Source: Candidatus Dojkabacteria bacterium S2_J21 (GTDB lineage: Bacteria > Patescibacteria > Dojkabacteria > SC72). Taken from it: 64,000 nt of DNA. Every line of letters starts with the position of its first letter. Position 1 is the first letter of the stretch. A program made the position numbers and the translations under genes. The notes below the pieces were generated by a model. The model was not told the origin of the DNA and did not search any database. It was given only the letters and a program-made list of their open reading frames with translations. Location: NCBI GenBank assembly GCA_019248085.1, contig JAEHHF010000003.1:1-64000 (forward strand). Reading direction: 5' to 3'. Shown one piece after another: positions 8,131 through 16,160 of the stretch.

Positions 8131-8738
8131 TATTGTTCTCCAAGATGTTTCTTTTTCAACTCTTCTATTGCCTTAATAAGCTCAGGAGGTAACTGTTGCT
8201 CTACTTGCTTATCTGATGTACCAAGGAAGAAATTTATTATTGTAGCTACTATAGTACCTAATAGGAATCCCAGTATTGTATCTGCAAATCTAACATTAGC
8301 TTCAGGAATATTTCCAAATGTTATGAATGCTATATACACCATTGCAAACACAGACCATGATGAAGCAAGGATATATACAAACCTTTTACTGAACTTATCA
8401 TCTTGCTTTAAGCTTTCAATCTGTAAACCTCTAGCATTTGATACATCATTCAAAAACATTCCAGTTCTCTCATTGTCTACACGCTTGCTCTCTATTTCAG
8501 AAAGCCTAGCTTTATGTTCAGCTTCAAGTATGGCTATTTCCTTTGATACTTCAAGTTCTCTAAGTCTAACCAATGCATCAGGATTATTTGTAAGCGCCAG
8601 TTCAATGGCTTCCGGTGTATTCTCAACACCTAATGCTTTACTTATTAATCCACCTACAGCTCCACCCATTGGACCACCTATCAATGTACCCAATACTGGC
8701 GCTGATGTACCTAGTATACTTTTTATGTTATCCCACAT
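8130..8738 (-). CDS. Holin-like membrane protein (3TM holin family)
   Basis: 202 residues. A Gly-rich hydrophobic N terminus (about 12-35) is followed by a charged helix (about 50-110) and two hydrophobic segments near 120-140 and 150-175. The pattern matches the GTA/3TM phage holins found next to endolysins. It would let endolysin reach the wall. It is coupled to the endolysin gene and separated by nine bases from the membrane protein upstream. Confidence 0.7.
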   Translation of the reverse strand: MWDNIKSILGTSAPVLGTLIGGPMGGAVGGLISKALGVENTPEAIELALTNNPDALVRLRELEVSKEIAILEAEHKARLSEIESKRVDNERTGMFLNDVSNARGLQIESLKQDDKFSKRFVYILASSWSVFAMVYIAFITFGNIPEANVRFADTILGFLLGTIVATIINFFLGTSDKQVEQQLPPELIKAIEELKKKHLGEQ

Positions 8739-8747
8739 ACTTTACTC

Positions 8748-9065
8748 CTATCTTTTATTTTTAAGCTCATAGAGCTCTTTTTCTAGCTTCTTAATCTTAT
8801 CGCTATCACTTATTCTATTTTCATAATAGCTAGCCTTCTCTTGCTCACTATATACTGGCGCTTTTGAACCATGAACACTATACCATACTCCAGCGCCTTG
8901 AAAGAGACTTCCTAATAATATTGTAGCTATAACTATCTTCTGTGTAAGCAAGCTTATCTTTTTATCTAGATTATTAACCAAATCAATCAATGGCTTAATC
9001 ATCTCTTCAAGCTTTTGAACTCTATACTTAAGGACCTCGTATCCTTCATTTATGTTATCTGACAT
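8748..9065 (-). CDS. Small membrane protein with coiled coils, lysis cassette
   Basis: 105 residues from the ATG at 9065 with AGGTG just upstream; it overlaps the end of the PAS gene. A helical N terminus (5-45) is followed by one membrane segment (about 48-66) and a charged coiled-coil C terminus. The layout resembles XhlA-like or spanin-type lysis accessory proteins. The role is inferred from position beside holin and endolysin. Confidence 0.6.
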   Translation of the reverse strand: MSDNINEGYEVLKYRVQKLEEMIKPLIDLVNNLDKKISLLTQKIVIATILLGSLFQGAGVWYSVHGSKAPVYSEQEKASYYENRISDSDKIKKLEKELYELKNKR

Positions 9066-9762
9066 GATCACCTGCCTTAAATTTAAACTTATTTAATTCA
9101 TCTAGAATTTTATCTGCATCTTCTTGTTGAAAGCAAGAACAGCTATTTCTAGCTTTGCATATAGCCTCTTCTATTGAATCATGCCAATCAGTTATATCCC
9201 TACCAGTTCCACATGTTCCAAACATGTTTCCTTTATAGTCATATACTGGTGACTTGTTTACTATTAGCTTCATAAGCTTACCATTTATGTTACCATGCTC
9301 AAGGAACTTCTTAGGCAATCTTGTCTCATGTATTACAACATCGCTGTTACCACAAACCTCTCCGAATGTATGATTCTCTTCACCTACTAGTTTCTTGAAC
9401 TTTAGCGCCAGCTCTAAGTCGTTTTTGCCTTGAAGTTCATTCCAGCTCATTCCATAACAGAACTTTTCTCTAAATGCTTTGTTTGCAACTATATATCTAC
9501 CATCCATGTCTTTTGACCACACCATGTCATCTAGATGATCTAATACACTAACAAACAAATTTTGTTCTTTAATCCTGCTTGCTCTTTCATTCTCTAAATC
9601 TATTTTGTACTGTTCTATCGCTTTCTTGCTATCATTGTAACATTCTCTTATGTGTTTAACATCACAACTTATCTCTCTTGTTAATCTAGGAATATCAAAT
9701 ATATTTACAGCATTCCATATTTTTTTAAGAACTTCTTTTGTAGAACTAGTATAATCTTTCAT
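9055..9762 (-). CDS. PAS-domain protein
   Basis: About 235 residues from the ATG at 9762 (a TTG at 9777 is also possible). Residues 1-80 are helical. A PAS domain spans about 85-205: Leu-Asp-His-Leu-Asp-Asp-Met-Val-Trp-Ser-Lys-Asp, Tyr-Ile-Val-Ala-Asn-Lys-Ala-Phe, a middle segment with Gly-Lys-Asn-Asp, and the PAC-like end Gly-Thr-Gly-Arg-Asp-Ile-Thr. PAS domains bind small ligands or cofactors as sensors. No kinase or other output domain is present. It sits in the late operon between tail and lysis genes, which is an unusual place for a sensor. Confidence 0.8.
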   Translation of the reverse strand: MKDYTSSTKEVLKKIWNAVNIFDIPRLTREISCDVKHIRECYNDSKKAIEQYKIDLENERASRIKEQNLFVSVLDHLDDMVWSKDMDGRYIVANKAFREKFCYGMSWNELQGKNDLELALKFKKLVGEENHTFGEVCGNSDVVIHETRLPKKFLEHGNINGKLMKLIVNKSPVYDYKGNMFGTCGTGRDITDWHDSIEEAICKARNSCSCFQQEDADKILDELNKFKFKAGDHVR

Positions 9763-9853
9763 CTTGTTTAAATCCAATAGTTTTAGTTTTAAATTATACT
9801 AGCCAATTAAGGCTTAATTTTTAATGAATAATGATTACTTTTATTTGCTATGT

Positions 9854-9958
9854 TTATATAGCTTTAATGAGATAAGCGCCAGTATTTGATGTGTTGAAAG
9901 CACACCAATCTGGCACTTCTATAGATTGTCCTGTAGTTTTACTATTATTATCTTTCAT
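9854..9958 (-). CDS. Short hypothetical protein, 34 residues
   Basis: A small gene in the 264-base gap before the PAS gene. The ATG at 9958 follows AAAAGGAA, matching the ribosome-site style of this phage. It contains Trp-Cys-Ala-Phe-Asn-Thr and an AGCGCCAG-family 8-mer that encodes Thr-Gly-Ala. No family is recognised. Confidence 0.5.
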   Translation of the reverse strand: MKDNNSKTTGQSIEVPDWCAFNTSNTGAYLIKAI

Positions 9959-10041
9959 GATGTTACGATTCCTTTTAGGATAAAATTTATCTTTAATGTA
10001 ATCATAATATTTGAAAGCTTATATTTTGCTAGTGTTTAATT

Positions 10042-10287
10042 TTACTCTCCTAAGCTTTTATTACAATGATTAGATTCTATTCTTTTTAATAAACAACACA
10101 ATCTTTTATCAAACCATGTTGCAGTGCCATCATTTACTCTTCTACCTATATGTGAACTAATTGTTTCATCTTGCGATCCGTTCCATAGCAACACATTTCC
10201 CATCTGATCGAGAACTAGTAGGAATCTCATTAATCTACTTCGTTTCTCAACATCTCTTTTGAATTTTTCCACTAATAAATCTGTCAT
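10042..10287 (-). CDS. Conserved phage protein of unknown function (lysis-region type)
   Basis: 81 residues. The arrangement Leu-Asp-Gln-Met-Gly-Asn-Val-Leu-Leu-Trp-Asn-Gly, then Asp-Glu-Thr-Ile-Ser-Ser and a C-terminal His-Cys, resembles a widespread small phage protein usually found near lysis or tail genes whose function is unknown. It overlaps the stop of the tail-assembly-like gene by four bases. Confidence 0.65.
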   Translation of the reverse strand: MTDLLVEKFKRDVEKRSRLMRFLLVLDQMGNVLLWNGSQDETISSHIGRRVNDGTATWFDKRLCCLLKRIESNHCNKSLGE

Positions 10288-10682
10288 AGTTTACTCGCTT
10301 CTGCAAACAACTCATCTAGTTGTTCATTTGTTAAATCTAGTGCTGCAGCCATACCCAATAGTATATTGTCAGTCTTATAGAACTTATGTGCTCTTGACCA
10401 ATATATTTCAACTACTGGATCACTAGCAACCATTTGTTTTACTGTAGACAGAAGTCCAATCTTATGTAATTGCAACTCTGCTTGTAGTGGTGTTATACTG
10501 TCAATATCATATTTTACACCAGCAAAAAACGCTATTGCTTCGTCAAATGTATCAAACCAATACCAACCATCTTGTGGATATTCGTAAGTATCTTTATCTT
10601 CTGCTTTTAATGTAACTATAGGAGAGTACACGAAGTTCTCTCCAGTCAATATTTGATTTTCATCTTTTTTATAAAATGCCAT
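10284..10682 (-). CDS. Tail-fibre assembly/associated protein
   Basis: 132 residues; AAAGGA precedes the ATG at 10682. The C terminus (Thr-Pro-Leu-Gln-Ala-Glu-Leu-Gln-Leu, a Val-Glu-Ile-Tyr-Trp segment, then Leu-Thr-Asn-Glu-Gln-Leu-Asp-Glu-Leu-Phe) is typical of small proteins encoded after tail fibres. Such proteins chaperone or cap fibres. An HNH gene is inserted between it and the tail protein at 11391-13106 and overlaps its start by 37 bases. Confidence 0.6.
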   Translation of the reverse strand: MAFYKKDENQILTGENFVYSPIVTLKAEDKDTYEYPQDGWYWFDTFDEAIAFFAGVKYDIDSITPLQAELQLHKIGLLSTVKQMVASDPVVEIYWSRAHKFYKTDNILLGMAAALDLTNEQLDELFAEASKL

Positions 10683-11371
10683 TTTATTTTCCTTTTATAT
10701 TTATTTTTACAATTATCAAAATGCCATCTTCCCATAGCACTTGAGCCACCAGATACATTACAATATGGGCAAGTAACAATGTTATAAGATTTACCTAGTC
10801 TTGCTTCCGATAGTTTCTTTTTAGTTTCTTCTGAGGCTTTCTTGCCTCTTAAAGAATTACCCAAATTGATTTTATGTTGTTCTGTTCTTTCGCCTTTAGG
10901 CTTACCTTTCCAAAATGTAGATAAATGTTCTTTTTGTTCATCTGACATTTTAGTACCTTTTTTACTTGGTGGAAGAAGATTTAAACTTTTACTTATTTCT
11001 GACATTTTCTTTTTAGACTCTTCTGTATGCTTTTTACCTTTAAAAGCAGAAACTTGTCCTTTTCTGTCTTCACTATACGCCTTAGACAATTTTCTCATAA
11101 TCCAACCATACATTTTATTATTATATCTCTTCCCAAATTTATCAAAAGTCATAGCACTAGCAGCATATACTAACTTAGTATTATTAAGATAAATTTTCAC
11201 TAATAATTGATGAGCCAAATAATGCTCTTCTGGTGTTAAGCTAACTAAGTTTTCTTGTAAATTATTTCCACCTAAGCATTTTGGAATAATGTGATGCTTT
11301 TCACAGTACTCTAAAGTATCTCTATTTTTACCTTTCGATATAAGATTGTCATATATTTGTTTATAGTTCAC
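10646..11371 (-). CDS. Free-standing HNH homing endonuclease with NUMOD3-type repeats and zinc finger
   Basis: 241 residues. The N terminus has the HNH pattern His-His-Ile-Ile-Pro-Lys-Cys-Leu-Gly-Gly and Leu-Thr-Pro-Glu-Glu-His (about 26-55). Three Lys/Gly-rich NUMOD3-like DNA-binding repeats follow (about 110-190), then a zinc finger with Cys-Pro-Tyr-Cys and His-Phe-Asp-Asn-Cys. Such enzymes cut a target and spread themselves. It is placed between tail genes, and the region contains no AGCGCCAG copies, consistent with recent arrival. Confidence 0.85.
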   Translation of the reverse strand: MNYKQIYDNLISKGKNRDTLEYCEKHHIIPKCLGGNNLQENLVSLTPEEHYLAHQLLVKIYLNNTKLVYAASAMTFDKFGKRYNNKMYGWIMRKLSKAYSEDRKGQVSAFKGKKHTEESKKKMSEISKSLNLLPPSKKGTKMSDEQKEHLSTFWKGKPKGERTEQHKINLGNSLRGKKASEETKKKLSEARLGKSYNIVTCPYCNVSGGSSAMGRWHFDNCKNKYKRKIKWHFIKKMKIKY

Positions 11372-11390
11372 ATTGTTCCTTTTATTTTTA

Positions 11391-13106
11391 TTATCCAGTT
11401 ACTGTCCATCCACGAGCCGTTGCTATTGATGGGTCATCTTCACTCACTCCATAATTACCAGTTACTGTTACAGTCTGTCCTGTTACTGTTGGTAATATGC
11501 TATACATTTCATTAAGTGCTGTTGCACTCATTTTAGCATAAGCTACTGTGAATGTAAATCTTAGTGGTGTTAGCATTCTTTTTAGTGAGTAGCAATTATT
11601 TAAAACATTTGTAAGAGATGTATAAGAACTTCCTACTGTTATATTAGGCATATACTGCAAACTATCGCAACCTAATAAAAATTGAGTAAAACCTGATGTT
11701 GTTATTGTTCCAAATACATAAGAAGGTATTGTTGTTAAACTTTTACAATAAGCTAACATACTTTCTACTCTTATAACTCCACTACTATCACTAAATGTAG
11801 GAGCTTTCTCTAACGACCAGCAGTTATTACATAAATTTGATAAACTTGTACAACTTGTAGTAATATTAAAGTTAGGTACAGATTTTAAACTATAACAACC
11901 ATCTAACATATAAGCTAGTGTAGTAGCACTTGTGTAGTTATATTCATATAAGTCTGTTAATCTATCGCAGTTTTGAAACGCATTAGTAAAGTTAGTACAA
12001 GAACTTGTGTCAATTGCTGGACTTTCTTTAATTCTAGTAGATGTAAAAGCACTTGATATCCTTGTTATTTTACCAATCCCAGATTGTGTTAATACAATTG
12101 TAGCTAAGGATAAATTACCTAAAAATAAATTATTAATAGAATAGTCTATTGTTGCATTTATCATTAAATCTATATACTTCAAAGACTTACAGGCATTAAA
12201 CATTCCAAATATTGCATTTGTTCCATCAAATGTTACTGATATATTAATTGGATATGTTTCTCTTAGCGAATAACAATTATAAAACATAGTTTGACAAGTA
12301 ACTCCAGCACTTCTAAAAGTATATGTAGGCATCTTCTGTAAAGCATAATTGTTTTGGTGCATACTATTAAATGATGTTATATTACTTGTATCTTTTATGG
12401 ATACTGATTGTAATACATAGCAATCATAGAATAGATAGCTTAATGATGTAGTTCCTAATTCTCCTATTAAGCATTGTTCTAGCATAGAGTGTTTTACATA
12501 GTTAGTAGAGCCGCCACTTGATGCTGTTCCAATTGATAAAGTTGTGCAACTTAATCCATTAATTCTTATATCTAAAAAACCAGAAGTTAAATCATAAGAT
12601 GCAGAAATACCTATTGTTGAATGATATTGATTTAGGATTATGGTTGTTAGATTTTGCCCTGATTGTGGAGTAATAGTAATAATACATTGTTTATATCCAA
12701 AATTAGCTACTGTATCACTATTTAAATCAATATCACTATAATCATACTTATGTTCTGCTTTTACATTAGCTGCAAAATCTTCAACTACTCCGTCTCCCCA
12801 ATCAACTGCATAAGCACCTTGACAAATAAATGCTACAAATTCACTATCTGTATCAAATACAGCATTTAGTATAGATACTTTTTGTACTCCATCTATACTA
12901 TCAGGTATATCTAACCATTCAGTAGGTCTTACCCAAGCATCTGCAATTTCACTTCCACCTCCTCCAGTTGTTATTTCACCAATCTTAGTAGCATAGTCTC
13001 TAAATGTTGTACCAGTTGGAACAGTTACACCTTTTGCTACTATTGCATCTTTAATAGCACTCTTAGTATCTTGTAAATATAATAATTTATCTGCTGTAGT
13101 ACCCAT
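11391..13106 (-). CDS. Tail tip/receptor-binding protein with BspA-like leucine-rich repeats
   Basis: 571 residues. The N terminus (1-50) resembles tail-fibre attachment segments (Leu-Tyr-Leu-Gln-Asp-Thr-Lys-Ser-Ala-Ile). From about 200 to 530 there are many repeats of about 25 residues built on Cys-X-Ser-Leu-X-X-X-Pro and Asn-Cys-X-Ser-Leu, the pattern of BspA/surface-protein leucine-rich repeats. These would form the host-contacting solenoid. Its ATG overlaps the stop of the upstream fibre (TAATG). No AGCGCCAG copy lies in the gene. Confidence 0.75.
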   Translation of the reverse strand: MGTTADKLLYLQDTKSAIKDAIVAKGVTVPTGTTFRDYATKIGEITTGGGGSEIADAWVRPTEWLDIPDSIDGVQKVSILNAVFDTDSEFVAFICQGAYAVDWGDGVVEDFAANVKAEHKYDYSDIDLNSDTVANFGYKQCIITITPQSGQNLTTIILNQYHSTIGISASYDLTSGFLDIRINGLSCTTLSIGTASSGGSTNYVKHSMLEQCLIGELGTTSLSYLFYDCYVLQSVSIKDTSNITSFNSMHQNNYALQKMPTYTFRSAGVTCQTMFYNCYSLRETYPINISVTFDGTNAIFGMFNACKSLKYIDLMINATIDYSINNLFLGNLSLATIVLTQSGIGKITRISSAFTSTRIKESPAIDTSSCTNFTNAFQNCDRLTDLYEYNYTSATTLAYMLDGCYSLKSVPNFNITTSCTSLSNLCNNCWSLEKAPTFSDSSGVIRVESMLAYCKSLTTIPSYVFGTITTSGFTQFLLGCDSLQYMPNITVGSSYTSLTNVLNNCYSLKRMLTPLRFTFTVAYAKMSATALNEMYSILPTVTGQTVTVTGNYGVSEDDPSIATARGWTVTG

Positions 13107-15337
13107 TATATCACCTCGCCATTTATAGTATCTAATGCACTATTTATATCACCAGTTATAGTATCTATTTCTGTTTTAGTATAAGCATCAGTAATTCCGT
13201 ATCCATTTAGTGTAGTAGCTGCATCTGCTTTAGCTGCTATCAAATTTTTATCATGATTCTCATCAATTCCTGTTACTCTAACGAACAATGTACCATTACT
13301 GTGTGTATGCATTACAAATGCAACTGGCATAGCTATTTCAGTATCTAATGGTTGAATCTTAGTTAAACTTCCATTATCGTTAGGTTTTATATACAGTATG
13401 TCTCCATCTACCCAAGTCTCACCAACACTTGATCCAGTAGTATTAATATTTCTAACTTTACCAAACACAGTTACAAACCCGTCTGCACCATTAGCAATAT
13501 CTTGTGTAGCAATACCTAGCACTCTTCTAGCATTAGCCTTAGTACCATCATGTAATCCTACTATAATTCTTCCACTACTACCTATGCTTCCTGTAGCCAT
13601 TACCACTCTACCATTTGTTATTGCAATTCCTGCTCTAACTTTAACTAGTGTTTCTTGTCCTACTTGAAGCACACTACCATTTTCAAGTCCCATATCATAT
13701 GTACCTTCTGTAGCATTCCAAGCAATCTGACCAGGACCAACAGTTATATTAGCAGCTAAATCAAAACCTATTACATCTAAATCATTTTCTATTTTGTTTG
13801 AACTATATGTTGTATTTGTTCCTGATTCTGTGTCATCTATAACACTTAATGATAAACTTGCAAACTCTTCAGCTTTTAACATATAATGATATGCACTATA
13901 TTTACCAGAAGCAACAACAACATCTTCTGCTTCACTAGCCCATTTCTCAGCTAAGTTTTTACTTGCTAATGCATTTGCTGCAAAACCTTCAGCCTGTAAT
14001 TCTATTGCTAATATCGTATCTCTTGCACTTATTGCTGACTGATTGCTTGATTCTGCATTTATTGCACTAGTACTTGCATTACTGGCGCTTTGTAGAGCTT
14101 CTGAAGCTTTAGTTGTTGCTACACTTGCGCTTGCAATTACACTATTTGCGCTAGTTAATGCAGAGCTTGCACTTGAACTAGATTCTGATGCTTTTGTTGT
14201 AGCTATATCTGCTGAATTACTAGCCTCTGTAGCCTTAGTAGTTGCAGTATTCGCACTACTTAATGCATTTGCAGCACTAGATGTTGCCTCGTTTGCTTTT
14301 GTTGTAGCAGTGGTAGCGCTAGCTGAAGCACTTGATGCACTAGTTGATGCAGAATTAGCACTTGATGCAGAACTTGAAGCACTAGATGAACTTGAGTTTG
14401 CGCTATTTAATGCGTTATTTGCCGATACTGATGCGCTTAATGCTGACGCAGATGCTTCTGTAGCTTTTGCAGTTGCCAATGATGCACTACTACTTGCGCT
14501 TAATGCACTAGTACTTGCTTCACTAGCTTTTTGTATAGCTATTAACTCACTAGCTTTAGCATTTGTTTCACTTATATCAGCATTTTGTTCACTTATCAAT
14601 GCATTACTGGCACTAGATTGAGCACTATTTTTTGCCACAACAGTTAAATCATATAGCTCTTGTGTTTCATTTTTGCTAGCTAATGCAGATGTAGCACTTA
14701 AAATAGAACTATCTCTATTTGCATTTGTTTCATCTCTCATTGATGTAACTTCTGATTTCATTGTAGATACTAAGTCAGTATTTATTGAAACCTCATTTGC
14801 TCTATCATCCACTAACAATATTTCATCAAGATTAGGTAATATTTGTGTTCCAATATCACTTATTGCATTTATAATATTTAAGTCAAACAACCCAGCATTT
14901 GTTAATATTTGAATATATTCATTTGATGTTGAATATAAATCATATTTTAAAACACTTCCATATTTAACTTTTATATTTAATGTTCTTAATATTGTTGAAT
15001 CTGTTGATACGCTTATATTTATCAATAAATCGGTACCATTTATAGCTGATGAATTTAATACTATAGAATCATCTATTTGTGTACTTATTTCAGACACTAT
15101 ATTTGCAAGCTCAACTAGCATTGATGTATTGCTATCTATTACTACTGGCGCTTTGAGAATTAATTCTTTATCTATAAATTCAGTTCTATCGAAATAACTT
15201 ATTGTTGCTTCAATTGTATGATTTATTCCAGTTGGAATTAATACATTATTTTTATACAGCACTATTGCTTTAGAATATGTGCTATTTAGGTCAGTTAAGT
15301 AATTTGCACTACTAACTAATGATTTATTATCTAACAT
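13106..15337 (-). CDS. Long tail fibre with Ser/Ala/Thr-rich coiled-coil repeats
   Basis: 743 residues from the ATG at 15337 (GGAG upstream; a GTG lies just before). Residues about 190-440 are a long low-complexity run of Ser, Ala, Thr and Lys with heptad spacing, as in lambda-type side fibres. A more complex C terminus follows with Gly-Tyr-Gly-Ile-Thr-Asp-Ala-Tyr-Thr-Lys, a motif common in fibres. It forms a trimeric fibre that carries the receptor-binding part, probably with the next gene product. Confidence 0.8.
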   Translation of the reverse strand: MLDNKSLVSSANYLTDLNSTYSKAIVLYKNNVLIPTGINHTIEATISYFDRTEFIDKELILKAPVVIDSNTSMLVELANIVSEISTQIDDSIVLNSSAINGTDLLINISVSTDSTILRTLNIKVKYGSVLKYDLYSTSNEYIQILTNAGLFDLNIINAISDIGTQILPNLDEILLVDDRANEVSINTDLVSTMKSEVTSMRDETNANRDSSILSATSALASKNETQELYDLTVVAKNSAQSSASNALISEQNADISETNAKASELIAIQKASEASTSALSASSSASLATAKATEASASALSASVSANNALNSANSSSSSASSSASSANSASTSASSASASATTATTKANEATSSAANALSSANTATTKATEASNSADIATTKASESSSSASSALTSANSVIASASVATTKASEALQSASNASTSAINAESSNQSAISARDTILAIELQAEGFAANALASKNLAEKWASEAEDVVVASGKYSAYHYMLKAEEFASLSLSVIDDTESGTNTTYSSNKIENDLDVIGFDLAANITVGPGQIAWNATEGTYDMGLENGSVLQVGQETLVKVRAGIAITNGRVVMATGSIGSSGRIIVGLHDGTKANARRVLGIATQDIANGADGFVTVFGKVRNINTTGSSVGETWVDGDILYIKPNDNGSLTKIQPLDTEIAMPVAFVMHTHSNGTLFVRVTGIDENHDKNLIAAKADAATTLNGYGITDAYTKTEIDTITGDINSALDTINGEVI

Positions 15338-15669
15338 CACAATGCTCCTAAATGCTCATCAAGAGCCATAATTAATTCACTTCCTGTTCCATTTGTTTCA
15401 TATTTATATGCTGCATAATCTTCTGCTATTGATTTCTCATATGAATTAAAATTATTATTATATATTCCTGTATTTAATGTTCCAACTAGCATATCAATGA
15501 AATCTTTATCCCATATATATGAAACATCTCCAAATATATTTACAAATCTTTCATATGGCTCAGAATATCCAAACAATCTTTTTGTGAATGTAGCTGCTTG
15601 ATCAACTGTTGCATAATCTACTTTTATTCCAGAATCTTCATCTGGCAATCCTATATTAACTTGCGACAT
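15337..15669 (-). CDS. Hypothetical virion protein between terminase and tail fibre
   Basis: 110 residues from the ATG at 15669, preceded by GAGG; it overlaps its neighbours on both sides. The protein is acidic with several Tyr and Phe. Position suggests a head-tail connector or tail protein. No motif is recognised. Confidence 0.6.
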   Translation of the reverse strand: MSQVNIGLPDEDSGIKVDYATVDQAATFTKRLFGYSEPYERFVNIFGDVSYIWDKDFIDMLVGTLNTGIYNNNFNSYEKSIAEDYAAYKYETNGTGSELIMALDEHLGAL

Positions 15670-16075
15670 ATCCGTTACCTTCCTCATCTACTTGAATTGA
15701 CTCAATCATTGAATTTACTTTACCATTGAATAATCTTATCATTTTTTCACCTTCTTCAACATGAACAGCTGGTTTATTTTTACTTACATAGCTAGCTATA
15801 AATCTAGCTGCAGCAAAACACAAATCTTTATCCATATCCAATTCTGATTCATCATTTTCTGGCAATTCTGGATATCTTGTTAGGTAGTCACCAACTGATC
15901 CTCTTAATACTTCTTTATTCATGCTTTTTGTCATTAGTCTTAATGATTGCGCTCTACTAGCTATATCATTGAATGCAAGCATTAGTAATGATTTTAATTC
16001 AGCTTCGTTAGATGTAATCTTATTATCTCCAACCAATAATGCAGAAACAAGAACTTTTAATTCTTTATATTTCAT
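15656..16075 (-). CDS. Putative head-tail adaptor-like protein
   Basis: 139 residues; AAGGA precedes the ATG at 16075. Largely helical, with a Leu-rich N terminus and an acidic middle, a size and composition like podovirus gp4-type adaptors. It lies directly downstream of the terminase. Assignment is from position and composition only. Confidence 0.5.
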   Translation of the reverse strand: MKYKELKVLVSALLVGDNKITSNEAELKSLLMLAFNDIASRAQSLRLMTKSMNKEVLRGSVGDYLTRYPELPENDESELDMDKDLCFAAARFIASYVSKNKPAVHVEEGEKMIRLFNGKVNSMIESIQVDEEGNGYVAS

Positions 16076-16160
16076 ATTAATAATCCTTATACTTTTATCA
16101 TATATTTTACATTAATAAAGCTTTTTGTAAGCTTTATTAACTTTTTATTTTTAATATGAA

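Noticed and set aside
8104..8772. 222-codon plus-strand frame opposite holin and endolysin start
   Set aside because: Antisense to the well-supported lysis genes, Ser-rich shadow, no ribosome site.
14043..14621. Long open frame on the plus strand opposite the tail fibre
   Set aside because: It is the mirror of the Ser/Ala/Thr-rich repeat codons (Ala/Leu-rich product), with no ribosome site and opposite to a clear gene.
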